NCBI GenBank assembly: GCA_022559845.1
Contig: CM040126.1
Span: forward strand, 230,522,641-230,586,640
DNA: 64,000 nucleotides
Direction: 5' to 3'
Source of the DNA: Amorphophallus konjac
Lineage: Eukaryota > Streptophyta > Magnoliopsida > Alismatales > Araceae
Both the position numbers and the translations under genes were made by a program. Under the pieces are notes generated by a model. It was not told the DNA's origin, searched no databases, and saw only the letters and a list, made by a program, of their open reading frames with translations. Numbering within the stretch: position 1 is the first letter of the stretch; each line of letters begins with the position of its first letter. Below, one piece after another: positions 22,528-33,956 of this stretch.

Positions 22528-25500
22528 GTGCAGGAGTGTCTTGCAGTCTTGCACAACCGTTGGTATCTTGACAGTGGCTGCTCAAGACACATGACTGGAG
22601 ACAAAACCAAATTCTGTCTCATAGTTGAAAAGGAAGCTGGACATGTCACATTTGGAGGAAACAACAAAGGAAAAATTATCGGTACAGGTAAAGTTGGTAA
22701 GAACCCCTCCAACTCAATTGATAATGTAATACTTGTTGATGGTATGGAGTATAATTTGCTGAGCATTAGTCAACTATGTGATAAAGGTCATACTGTAGTT
22801 TTTGACTCTAATGAATGTAGGATCTTGCAAACCTAATTCAAAAGAAACCAAGTTTTCTGGTAAAAGATTCAACAACGTGTACATGATTGACTTAGATGAC
22901 CCTGCTCACATAAATCTTTGTCTTGCAGCACCCAAATCTGAATTAGCTTGTTTATGGCATCGCAGATTATGTCATGTTAGTTACAATACTCTTCATAAAT
23001 TGGTAAAGCATTCCATTGTCAAAGGTCTGCCTGAAATTAAATTTAAACTGAACACTAAGATTTGTGATGCATGTGCTCAAGGAAAACATACTAGAAAGTC
23101 ATTTAAAAGCAGAACTGAAAACTCATCATCTAAACCACTTGAACTAATCCATATGGAGTTGTTTGGTCCAACCAAAATAGCTAACTTAAGTGGTAAAAGA
23201 TATGGTTACGTCTTAGTAGATGACTTTACTAGATTCACTTGGGTATTTTATCTTGCACATAAAAATAATATCTTTGATGAGTTTTAGTCACTCTATATGC
23301 AAGTAAAGTAAGATGGTAAGTTTAAGATCTCCAACATTATTTCAAATCATGGTGGTGAATTCAACAATGCTGATTTTAAAAATTTGTGTAGGACTGAAGG
23401 AATCATTCACAAGTTTTCATCACCACGGACTCTTGAACAAAATGGGGTTGTTGAGAGGAAGAATAGAACTCTCATAGAAATGGCACGCACAGTGCTTGCT
23501 GAAAGTCATCTACCAAGGAGATTTTAGATAGAAGCGGTAAACATTGCATGTTATATCATCAACTGCTCAATGGTAAGGTCACTCACCAAAATGACTCCAT
23601 ATGAGCTGCTGAAAGGTAAGAAGTCATCTCTCTTTCACATGAAAGTTTTTGGGTCAAGGTGTTTCGTTCATAATAATGATAAAAGAGTTCTGGACAAGTT
23701 TGAGCCCAAGAGCGAAGAAGGGATATTTCTTGTGTATTCCGACAAGTCTAGAGCTTATAGAGTCTATAATCTTAAGACCCTCTGTGTGGAAGAATCCCCT
23801 CACATCACCTTTCATGAGATTGATCATAACAACACTTGCAGGGAAGATGATGATGGGGAATTCCTGAATGTAAAAGGAAAAGAGGAACTTCCACAAGAGA
23901 AGACATAAGCAAATGAGGACCAAGGAGAACCAAGTAATACTCCAGTCACCGAAGCAGATGAAGGTAATACTCAACCTGATCTAAGAGTATTGAAAGACCA
24001 TCCTTTGGAAAACATCTTAGGTAATCTGCATGACCGAACCAAGACTAGGTCTCATTTCAAAATTATGGATGAAATTGAACAACTTGCTCTTGTGTCTCAA
24101 ACTGAACCCAAAAATATTGTAGAGGCCTTAAAAGATGAAAATTGGATCAATTCCATGCATGATGAATTAAACAAGTTTGAAAGAAATAAGGTATGACATC
24201 TTGTTCCTAGACCTCTAGTGAAATCAGTCATAGGAACCAAATGGATTTTCAGAAATAAACTAAGTGAAGATGGAAAGATAGTAAGAAACAAATCTAGATT
24301 GGTGGCTCAGGGATATAATCAAGAATTTGGCATAGATTATGAAGAATCTTTTGGTCCTGTTGCTATACTTGAAGCCATTAGAATCTTGCTAGCATTTGCA
24401 TGTTCTCATAAAATCAAACTGCAGCAAATGGATGTTAAGAGTACTTTTCTAAATGGTCTTATTAAAGAAGAAGTCTATGTAGAGCAACCCCCCAGTTTTG
24501 AATGTACATATTTCAAAGATCATGTTTATAAGTTGGACAGTGCTTCATATGGCTTGAAGTAGGCACCTAGAGCTTGGTATGACAGACTAAGCTCATACCT
24601 CACCGAACAAGGGTATTCAAGAGGTAATGTAGATCAGACACTATTCACAAAGAAACAAGGTAAGGATATCTTGATAGTTCAGATTTATGTGGATGATATA
24701 GTGTTTGGGTCCACTAAACCTCAAATGTGTGAGGAGTTTGGTAAACTCATGGCCAATGAATTTGAAATGAGTCTAATGGGTGAGCTTTAATTCTTTCTTG
24801 GCTTGCAGATCAATCAAAGCAATGAATGCTGCTTTATTAATCAAGCCAAATATGTGAAGGAGTTGCTAAAAAAGTTTGATCTGACCAACTGCAAACCATT
24901 AGGAACTCCTATGGGGACTGCCACTTCATTGGATGCAGATGAACAATGTATTCTTGTAGATGCAAAGAGGTACATAGGTATGATAGGATAATTACTCTAT
25001 CTAACTACATCTAGACCAGACATTCAATTTAGTGTTTACCTTTGTGCTAGATTTCAGTCTAGTCTTAGAGAGTCCCACTTGACTGCTGTCAAGCGTATTT
25101 TTAGATACCTTACTGGCACTAAAAAATTGGGACTATGGTATCACTTATTTCATATTTTGATGCAGATTATGCAGGATGTAAACTGGACCGCAAGAGCACT
25201 AGTGGCTATTGCCAATTTCTTAGTGGGTGTTTGGTTTCTTGGGCCTCCAAGAAACAACACTCGGTTGGCTTCTCAACTGTAGAGGCAGAATATGTTGCTG
25301 TAGGGAGTTGTGGCACCCAAGTACTGCGGATCAAACACCAACTCCAAGACTATCTAATAGATCTTAGTTGTGTTCCCATTTTGTGTGATATCACCAGTGT
25401 TATAAATCTTGCAAAAAATCTAGTCATGCACTCTAGGAGTAAACACATTGAAATTAGGGATCATTTTATAAGGGATGAAGTCCTCAAAAATCACTTCGAG

Positions 25501-25613
25501 CTCCATTTTTTAGACTCAAAAAATCAGATTGTAGATATCTTTACATAACCCTTAAGCAATGACAGGTTCACAACATTAAGGAGAGAGCTTGGTCTATGCA
25601 GACCTCAATCCAC
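22528..25613 (+). pseudogene. pol of the Sirevirus-like Copia: PR-IN-RT-RNH (broken)
   Basis: Protease motif WYLDSGCSRHMTGD at about 22560. GAG-pre-integrase/zinc region with HRRLCHVS and CDACAQGKH (about 22960-23080). In the integrase core the first catalytic Asp is replaced (HMELFGP, codon 23156-23158) and the second is Asn (SNHGGEF, codon 23345-23347); the Glu (GVVERKNRT) remains. RT at 24218-24760 contains WIFRNKLSEDG, QMDVKSTFLNG and YVDDIVFGS. RNase H at about 25140-25548 contains YFDADYAGC and STVEAEYVA. Stops fall near 23286, 23308, 23525, 24196, 24560, 24787 and 24989. Frameshifts occur near 22830 and 25140. The enzyme set is recognisable but inactive. Confidence 0.9.
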
Positions 25614-27473
25614 TCATGTTTGAGCTATATATTCCTCCTTCGATGCTCTGTCTACTTGTCTTTGCTGTGATTGAAACAAGCATATCTGCTTTGATTTAGA
25701 ACTGGTCCATTGGCTATATGAACCTTGCTTTGAATGATGGTCACATTCAGGGGGAGCTTGTTTGAATTTTTGATTGTTTTTAAATGAACATCATCTTATG
25801 ACTGAATGGTATATTAAATGACGAGAAGTGAAAAGACAGGTCACGCCTGTCAGGAAACTCTCCTCAAGCGTGAGGATAGGCTTTCGCCAAGTACCATAAG
25901 TCAGAAATGCATATTGCTATCTGTATAGTTGATTTCTAATGCATAAGCATGTTTAAAGCTTTAGCATCCAATAAAGCACATCTCAGTGGCAGCAAATGGT
26001 AAAACCATTCTTGATTGATTGTCTGAAAGAGGAAAGTCAGCGGCACTGGCAGTAGAAGATGGTAGGTGTATGTCAGAAATGAAGACTCAAAGAAGCTAGC
26101 TGAGAAGAGTTTATTGTATAGTCAGGTGTCGAGACATGCTGAACAAAACCCCTTGAATATGTCGACACCCTACTGATATGTGTCGAGACATGCTGGACAA
26201 AATCTCTTGAACAGGTCGACAGCCTACTGATATGTGTCGAGACATGCTGAACAAAGTCTGCTGAACAGGATGACACCCTAATGTCATGTGTCGAGACTGT
26301 CTCTCAGCCGCCCTTGGTTTTGAAGATCAAATGGAGACTTTCCTTAACTTCTTCTTCCCAATGCTTCCTTCATTTCCATCTCAAATTTTTTGCCTCTGAA
26401 CCTTCACTTTACACTGAGCATTAAGTGAGGGGGAGTTGAGAATGTTTTCATTCATCTATACAACCCTAGGTGAGTTCATGTGTATTACTCCTATTAAAGA
26501 AATGGTTTCTTGTTTATAATCTTCATGTTCGTTAATCATTGCATTGAGTTCTACCAACCTTGCTCTCATAATAGGATTAAAGCATTCTTCAAGTCCTTGA
26601 AAATGACCATTGCCTAAGCATCTGAAAGTTCACTTAAAATAGGCTTCTTGGTTTATGAATTGATTGGCATGTATTGTCTTTAAACATGTTACCTAACTTG
26701 AAGTCTATTTGAGAATACACCCCCTAAAAATCATGTTGCTATAATATCAGAGCAATGACCTCTCTTTAGAGAAATTAGATCCTCCATCAATGAAATGAAG
26801 GATAATCTAGTCATGATGAAGACAGTCAACTCTGTTCAAAAGAATTCAGAAAGATAAGTTACACTAAGTAACTAGGGATTCTAGCATCTAAACAACGTGT
26901 TTCCTTGAGTCAAAAGTGTATGTTATATCGGACTGTTTAATTAATTCAAAAAAAATTGTTTGGGGTTGACTCTATATCTTTCTTCAAAACAAACAGGTTT
27001 TTGTTTACTTCCAATACTTGCTTATCTTCCTTTTCCAATCATGCCTAATGAAAGTGATAAGTAAGCCAAATGGGCTTGGTTTCATTCTCTTGACATTTTT
27101 CAAATGTTTTAGTCATATTATTTGTTGCAAAAATGGTTTTTTCTCAAACCTTCATTACTCAAAAATGAGCTTGTAAGCTTTAAACCGTTTTGAACTTAAC
27201 ATAGGGACATATACGCCATTTCTTATTTTAGGGTTGTTATTTTAAAACTTAAAATTTTCAACTTTCCTTTTTAACTCGACGGTGAAAATCAAATCTTTTA
27301 CCTTTCCTCACTTTCTAACCCTATTTACTCCTGCATACGCTCTCCGGTGAATCTGCACATCCACGCCGTGGAGGTCGACGCCCAGCTCCATCCTTCTTCA
27401 CCTGTGCAACCATCTCCCCTACTAGCCCTAGTTGCCATCTGTCTCATCTCCTCTTTTCCGTCCACTCTCTCCA
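25614..27473 (+). other. region between pol and downstream ORF of the Sirevirus-like Copia
   Basis: No gene recognised. At 26120-26300 a unit of about 57 bp with GTGTCGAGACATGCTGAACA and GTCGACA(C/G)CCTA is repeated three times, linking it to the palindrome array of the LTR. A G-rich stretch (GTGAGGGGGAGTT) near 26430 resembles a polypurine tract, as seen inside some long Copia elements. The rest is AT-rich. Confidence 0.5.
26125..26300 (+). repeat. three tandem copies (about 57 bp) with GTGTCGAGACATG motif
   Basis: GTGTCGAGACATGCTG(A/G)ACAAA recurs at about 26127, 26181 and 26236, each followed by a GTCGACA- or ATGACA-containing sequence. A fourth partial start is at about 26289. Confidence 0.75.
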
Positions 27474-28864
27474 TGGCTCCACCGGTCACCCGCGGCAAGA
27501 AGAAAGACGCGGCTTCATCCAGCACAGGATCAGCCAGCTTCAGATTCACAGTTAGGTCAACATGAAGAAATGTTCCATGCAGATATTCACTTTGAGCAGG
27601 CCCCTCAGTAGAAGTAGTCTGCAGATCCCATGGACCAGCCTAGGATGATGATGGCTTTTCGCATCCAACCCCCTCTATCTCCGGACAATGAGCCTACAGT
27701 GTTTAGTGCAGGGTTGCCCCTCCTGAATTTCATACCGAGGCCTCCACCTCATGATGTCCTACTTTTGGTGCCACTGGTTGTCTCATGGATATTCACCCTG
27801 CACTTATCCAATTTCGCACTGCTCAGTTTGGGCGCATTAACTCCTCCTTTCGACAACTCAGCTTGCAAGTGGACAGAATAGAAGCCAGACAACTCCACAA
27901 TGAGCAAGTTCAAACCGGCAGATGGGCAAAATTTGTGCATGACAAACACAGGTCAGATGCAAGGTTGTACAACTTCATGAAATCAATCGTCAATGTGTGT
28001 GAAAGAGCTGGGATAATAATGAAGAGGCTAAGGCGAATTCACCTTGAAACCCCAGAGAAAATTGCAGACATGGTGAGGCTTGCCTATGACATACGAGAAG
28101 AGTAAGGTAATATCAACATTAAGTGTGCCAAACTGATGGACTGCTCCAATCAGCTAGCTGAACAAGTGGCTGGCACAACTACATCCATCCGAGCACAAGT
28201 GGCTGGCGCAACTACATCCATCAGAGCACATGTGACCACAGAGACCAACAGATCCATTGATGCAAACTCCAATCTGGAGAGAACAGTTAATGCTACTACT
28301 TCTCGACTACTGGATGCCTCCCAAAGGCTAAAAGGGAAGATGTACTCTGACTCCAACAAGCTACTGGATGCCTCCTCCAAACTTGCAGAAACTGTCCACA
28401 CAGACACAGCTCGAGCAGTCAACAGCACCACTAAAGCTGAGGCCAAAATGGATGTAGTGTGCAGAAAATTGGATATGGTCGGTACTGAAATCTTGGAACT
28501 CATTTGTCTACATAAAGCTCAACTCCAACCAGCCCTGCAGGACGCAGGTGATGAATGGTGCCCTTCTCCTCAAACAGAACCCGCCTCTTCTTGTTTTCCA
28601 CCACAAGGCTCCCAGCAGAGGGTTGAAAAAGAATACATCTGTGAAATGATTCATGGCTGGTTCAAGGACATCAAGGAAAATAGCAAGTCTTTACACCAGT
28701 TTGTCAGACAAAGGGATGAGCAGCTAATTCATAGGGTTGACTCTCTAGCAACAGTAATCTCTCACATACAACACGACTTCCAAGAGGCACAGATCCTTCA
28801 CTTTGCCAGTTCTAGCTCCATGCCTCCACCACAACAGCCTCCTCCTTCACCCACTCCTCGCTGA
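27474..28864 (+). pseudogene. extra (env-like position) ORF of the Sirevirus-like Copia
   Basis: Starts MAPPVTRGKKKD at 27474 after a leader and lies between pol and the 3' LTR, where Sireviruses carry their additional ORF. It is read in pieces: 27474-27562, about 27630-27880, 27785-28105 and 28136-28864, separated by stops and frameshifts. The last piece (242 residues) has short internal repeats (VAGTTTSIRA-like, LLDAS(S/Q)(K/R)L-like), is predicted helical/coiled-coil by eye, and ends Pro-rich (SSMPPPQQPPPS). I see no signal peptide or membrane segment, so an envelope function is not supported; only the position is env-like. Confidence 0.55.
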
Positions 28865-29182
28865 TGACAAAGGGGAGAAGTACTGAAGATCTTCTGAGAA
28901 GACAAGCATCATCTAGCATCTAGCATGTAGTTAGATTTTTCATTTAGATTTTAGTTTTTGCATTTAGTCAATGTAAATGCTTGAATACATGCCTTGCTTG
29001 ATCTGTATGAAACCTTGGTTGATCAATGAAACAAGCTTTTTGTTGAAAAAATGCTAAAGTTCAGTCATTGTGTTGAATGAATGAATTTCACTTGTTTGAT
29101 GGTTCCTTAACCAAATTATGTAATGCTATATGAATGCTTGGTTATAATGATTCATGGTTGTCATCATCAAAAAGGGGGAGAA
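28865..29182 (+). other. 3' untranslated region and polypurine tract of the Sirevirus-like Copia
   Basis: AT-rich stretch without ORF. It ends in AAAAAGGGGGAGAA (about 29169-29182) immediately before the LTR start TGTTGTGCCCC, a typical plus-strand primer site. Confidence 0.8.
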
Positions 29183-30979
29183 TGTTGTGCCCCCTGGTTT
29201 TGATGATAACAGATCATAAATCATTAATAGATAATTGAGGAATATCTAACATATTTTGGCTTGATGAATTGACTAAACTAGTGCAGGAAAACTTTTCTAA
29301 GTGATGTCTCGACACGGCCTAATAATGTCCCGACACATCTAGAATAAAATGTGTTGAATCTCCAACGTTTGAGCTCCGGCATAAAAAGAATGTGTCGACA
29401 CATCTGACCCATGTCTCGACACCTCTAGAAGAAATCAAGCTGAAGCCATTCTATCTGGCCTCTGGACTCACCGATGTGTCGACACACTGAGTGAAAAGTG
29501 TCGACACATTCGCTTGATAATCTCTGCACATGGCGCTCCTGTGTCGACACCTTCATGCGTCAATCCTGCACATGGCTCACATGTCTCGACACCGTTTTGT
29601 GTTGTCTTGACACAGTCATGGTGTCATCGCGGAGCCAAGCACATATGTCTCGACACAGCACTATGGATGTCTCGACACATCTGCCATGTGTCTTCAAGAC
29701 ATTCACTGGATGTCCCGACACATTGGGTGTAAAGTGTCGACACATCAACGTTCAACCAGAACGATTTTGAAACCGGTAGAAGCTGTCTTCAAGGTTTTTA
29801 ATGGGATGTCTCGACACACTGAGAGGAAAGTGTCGACACATTTGGTTCGACCATAACGGATCTGAATCCGACGAAAGCTATCTTCAAGATCCGGAACTTA
29901 ACCCAGAGGATCTGTTTGATCTGGAAAGAGCCGTCAAAGTACTACCTCGTTAGAGGACTGTGTCTTGGTAGAGATATCCTTTGAAGAAGATTGTACCTTT
30001 GCTGCTATGGTCTCCTACCTACCCACATATCTGCAGACATGACAAAAAAGGAGTCAACTATGCAAATGGAAGCAAATCAAATAATGTGGATATGACATTC
30101 TGGGTGTTGCTTGATAAGTGGACAGCGTTGGTGTCACCCCAGGACACCAATATATGTGGAGCATGGCTCTAGTTCGAAAAGGAGAGCATCCAAGCAAGAA
30201 AGAGGAAAACTAAAAACTGGAAGACTTGTTGATGAAGCTACACTCCTTCCTGATGCTGCGTGTGTGAGTGCAACAAGAAGAAGACGATCCTCTTCCTTAC
30301 GACGATAGATCTTTTTGCAAGCAGAAAGGTTTCGTAAAGCTTCGTCCAGAACCCTTGAATGCTTAAAGCTTGATCATCTTTCTTTCTCAAGGGTTGTGGT
30401 GAAGATCTAGGAAGAAGAAGAAGAAAGCCAAGGACCCCTCAAGCTCTTTTCCAAACAGGAGATTTCTTTCTCATTGTGCTTCTTACGATACTCTATATGG
30501 CTGGTTCTTTTTCAATTTGATTTTCTTAAAAATAAACTCCATATCACTAATTCCCTACCTACGTATAGGAAGATAGACAGTGTGGACACTGGTCTGTGTG
30601 TTTTGGGTTGTGATCCCACAAGCTGTGTGGCAGCAGACTGTGATAGTATATCTCTCTGTTAGAAGCTTTGATTCAGTGGTTGTGCGTTGGCACCTTTGAA
30701 GCCTCACCGTGTTGTGTGAGGGGTGGACGTAGGTCCTTAGATTGAGACCGAACCACCTTAAAGATCTTGTATTGTGGTTTGCTTTCTCTCTTGCTCCAAC
30801 GGTAGAAGCTTGACATGACAGTTTTCAGATATCATGTGTGTATCTAGCTTCTTAGCTATTAACTAATATATGTCTCATTATCAGTTGTGTTAGATTTATT
30901 TTTTATTTCCGCAAAGAAGGGCAAAAAGGGGCTGATCTATTCACCCCTCCCCTCTAGATCTGCCTATCACCACTCAACA
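29183..30979 (+). repeat. 3' LTR of the Sirevirus-like Copia (1797 bp)
   Basis: Partner of 18367-20162. It starts TGTTGTG and ends CACTCAACA, followed by TSD GCTGG. It carries the same palindrome array (about 29305-29845). By hand alignment the left about 335 bp has about 18 differences, the central about 1150 bp has 3, and the right about 320 bp has 22. Confidence 0.9.
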
Positions 30980-30984
30980 GCTGG

Positions 30985-31661
30985 CACTGCCTTCATCTTC
31001 TTCGGAGCCCATTGATGACCTCTGGGCCGAAGTCGATAGCAGAGTAGAGTTTCATCTCCCCGATGCACCGTCATTTAGCTTGCAGTCTTCAGATGAGATG
31101 GTGTGGCAGAACCTAGAGATGCTCAAGCAAACTGTGTTGGCTCGTCGGGACTTATCTTATGCCCAGTTGAGGGGGCTGGCTGAGTCCATATCATGCACCC
31201 TCATAGCCTTCGGTTGTCCCATGCAGGACTGGGTGCCGCGAGTAATATTGTTACTTAAGTATGTAAATCGACGAGAATTTGTTGAGCACGGCCTGAGGGA
31301 CCAGCTGACTGCCCTGGTGCTTCAACGGCAAGAATGCCATACCGCTATGCGGGCTTCCACAGAGTTTATTAGCGAGCGTAGGAATATCGTTGAGGGAGTT
31401 GTTGAACGAGCTTCCTTCTTACGGCAACGAATTTCTAAGCTCCATGCTGAACTGGCTCAGGCCGAAGAAGACCTGGCTTGCACCGAGCAACTAGGGGTGC
31501 AATGCTCGGGTGAGGTCGAGTTAGCGGAGAAGCGCGTTGACTCTTTTAAGTTGGAGCTGCGGAGGTTGGAAGCCGAGGAACGCCGGTTGCAGGATTTTGC
31601 TGCCCATCCTTCTATCGGACTTCCGGCGCTTGATGATATCTCTCGCCATCCAGTCCAATGA
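30985..31661 (+). pseudogene. antisense gene of element T, C-terminal part (coiled coil)
   Basis: Continues the antisense gene after the Copia: ALPSSSSEPIDDLWAEVDSR, then an uninterrupted frame to TGA at 31659-31661. The first half (RDLSYAQLRGLAESISCTLI and CPMQDWVPRVILLLKYVN) is helical. The second half is a coiled coil (LRQRISKLHAELAQAEEDL and KRVDSFKLELRRLEAEERRL). Antisense extra ORFs of plant Gypsy elements often end in such a coil; a role in oligomerisation is inference. This stretch itself is free of stops, but the full gene is broken by insertions and nonsense codons. Confidence 0.65.
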
Positions 31662-32176
31662 TGTATATTTTTTTGTTTTCTCTTTTTTTTCCTAGTGTAT
31701 ATCAGTGTAGGGACCTCATACACCCCTTTCATGCAATGATATTTTATTCAGCCTTGCCTTACATACTTGTGATGGGCCTTAGCTGTGTGTTTATTTTCCT
31801 TCCTTCCCCAATGTGAGTGGAGGTACAAGACTAGCTTCACCAATCTTGGGGTGTGTTAGCTGCTAGGACAGGAGAGCGCTCACGCCTTAAGGGAAGGGGC
31901 GAGGGGTTCGCTCCACTGCCACGCTACGTCCCCCAAAATGAAGGTTAGGCTAGATTGAGTGGAAAATATGCTTTTAGGCTGATGCCTAAGCATTATTATA
32001 TTCACCGGCTGAACGAATACCACGACCAAGAGGTAGATTCTTCATTAATGAGGACGAAGGGTCCAAGTTAAAGTCTTGTCCACTGATTTTGTCAATCATG
32101 ATGAAAATCAGGGTATCGTCGACATCGGGTAGAATGTCGAAGCAAAAGAAAGGGCTTTAATATCATTAACGAGGAT
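31662..32176. other. T 3' UTR segment: end of antisense transcript and first part of the hairpin repeats
   Basis: AT-rich stretch after the antisense stop (possible polyadenylation region, 31660-31760), then about 300 bp without gene. From about 32030 the sequence is a diverged unit of the tandem repeat found again at 41409-42400 (GAGGACGAAGGGTCCAAGTTAA, then CGACAT ... AATGTCGAAGCA). The repeat unit is split by the inner Copia at 32181/41404. Confidence 0.7.
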
Positions 32177-32181
32177 AAAAG
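32177..32181 (+). repeat. TSD of the inner Copia (AAAAG), partner at 41404-41408
   Basis: Exact 5-bp direct repeat at both ends. Rejoining gives a repeat unit matching its neighbours (GAGGAT AAAAG GTCCAAG). Confidence 0.95.
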
Positions 32182-33070
32182 TGTTAGTGTTGGTGTGCTA
32201 CAGGCCAATTTCGGGTCGGGTAGGCCAAATAGTTGTACGATCTTGTTCATTAATAAAGTGATGTTTGAGCGTAAATATGCGATTGTGTTACTTTACGTTG
32301 TCCCTAGGATATGTGGTTGTAAAGTCAGCTCGAGATTGGATCTCGGACATGAGACTTACTTTACATGAACACATACCTTAAACTGTTCCTGATTGGAGGG
32401 TAATCACTCGAGGGCTTTGATTACCTATTAAACCAGTACACATGATGTGTCAGTGACCAGTCTCATGGTCATTGGTGCGGGGCACCAACACATATGTGTA
32501 GGTGTATGTCCTTGGAGGATGTGTACTGAACTGATCCGCTATTGGATCTTCAGATGGTTGATTATACCTAATGTCAACTGAAGATCCAACGGTCACAGTA
32601 GCATCGTTGGTCCTTTGACCTGAGACATTGATCGGATCTTGCACGAGGACTGGAATGGTTTAATTACTTAGCTAAGTGACTTTAACCATAAGTCATGAGT
32701 TACCGAGTCATTAACCACTCCAGGATACGTGTGAAGATCATCAATGGTCAAGATGTGATCGCTCACTGTCGGGTATATATCAGACAGTTAATGGGTCATG
32801 ACATTAACGCTCCGTTAAATCCCTGGCCAGGGTCGTGTGAGTTTGTTTAGAACGGACGTCAAACACTTTAAGGAGGTCATAGTCAAATGACACGATCATG
32901 AGGTTTGACAGAAACCATACCCTCGATCGTACCAGACTCATAGAAGGAGCGAGGGATTATATCGATGCGGTAACTGTGGACTTATAGGTACCAGACAGGC
33001 TGGTTTAAACCCGGCGTCCTCTAGGATCACGCGGATTTGCTTGACCCAATGTGATCGTAGGTTCGGAATG

Positions 33071-33142
33071 AATTAAACTATTATTCGGCTCTTGTAGAAG
33101 CGAATAATACGTTTAATTTACTTCTAATTAGGAATTAGAAGT
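33071..33142. repeat. two adjacent hairpins in the LTR of the inner Copia
   Basis: AATTAAAC-T-ATTATTCG pairs with CGAATAAT-AC-GTTTAATT around a 13-nt loop (33071-33118). Immediately after, ACTTCTAATT (33120-33129) pairs perfectly with AATTAGAAGT (33133-33142) around AGG. Both are unchanged in the other LTR (from 40704). Confidence 0.85.
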
Positions 33143-33356
33143 TAATGGACCTTAAACTAGAGTGACTGTGGGCCTAGAGGATCACACACAATGGATTCTT
33201 GGGTGACGGTTTATTATTATACAAGTGTATGTATTAATTCCGTTTAATTCCTTTTGGAAAGGAGTGTAAATGGAGCTTAATACATATGTATAATAGTAGA
33301 TAGGATATATATATAATTTTGGTCTTTTGGAGCCCTTTCAGAAATGACCAAATCTC

Positions 33357-33364
33357 TATATATA
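33357..33364 (+). promoter_or_regulatory. TATA box of the inner Copia 5' LTR
   Basis: TATATATA in the context AATCTCTATATATAGAATCC; the same sequence is in the 3' LTR. Confidence 0.6.
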
Positions 33365-33774
33365 GAATCCTACGTGAGTTCATTCGAACTCTTAGCTTCT
33401 TCCTTTCCTTCCCTTAAGCTAACCAAGCATTAAGCTTAAGGGAGAGGTTAAGCCTCCCCCCTTTCTCCCCCTTGCTCTCTCTCTCTCTCCAGAAGGTGTT
33501 AGAGCCGGGGAAAGTTGTGCCGGGGGGGGTACCGTCGCTGCGTAAGGGTCCGTGTGGATCTGCTCTAGAGGCCGTACAGCTGTGCGGCTCGGTTTCTCTG
33601 CATCAGGCTTAGCGGACAGCGTCGTTCCGCGCAAGGTGAAACACGCAACCCGTAATTAGGGTATTAGAAACACCGATTAGAGCACAGATTAAGCTTTCCA
33701 TAACACCGGAATCGGGCAAATTAAATTTTTGTTATCCGCTGCGTCGCCCGTAGGTGCTGTGCGAAATCTTATAG

Positions 33775-33786
33775 TGGTATCAGAGC
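33775..33786 (+). other. primer binding site of the inner Copia (tRNA-Met)
   Basis: TGGTATCAGAGC one base after the LTR end. Confidence 0.95.
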
Positions 33787-33956
33787 CAAGTTCGCGCTCT
33801 GGTCGGTGTTTTTATCGCCGTTTAGAACCATGCTTTAGGGGTAATAAAATCTTCAATTATTATTTGTTGAAAGAGATCTAGGCGTCTCTGTTCTTCAAGG
33901 ATGCTGGGCATCCAAGCAGCAATTTTTTTTAAAAAAAAAAATAAAAAAAAAATTCC

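Larger units (their letters stand above)
18367..30979 (+). mobile_element. Sirevirus-like Ty1/Copia retrotransposon (12.6 kb)
   Basis: Complete structure: LTR, tRNA-Met PBS, long gag with coiled coil and zinc knuckle, pol in Copia order (PR-IN-RT-RNH), a further ORF between pol and the 3' LTR, a polypurine tract (AAAAAGGGGGAGAA) and a second LTR. The long gag, the extra downstream ORF and LTRs full of short palindromes fit the Sirevirus (SIRE/Maximus) lineage. Pol carries about seven stops, a frameshift and replaced integrase residues, so it is dead. It inserted into the antisense gene of element T. Confidence 0.9.
32182..33773 (+). repeat. 5' LTR of the inner Copia (1592 bp)
   Basis: Starts TGTTAGTGTTGGTG and ends ...CTTATA (CTTACA in the other copy). 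TATA-like TATATATA at 33357-33364. Two strong adjacent hairpins lie at 33071-33118 and 33120-33142. Confidence 0.95.
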
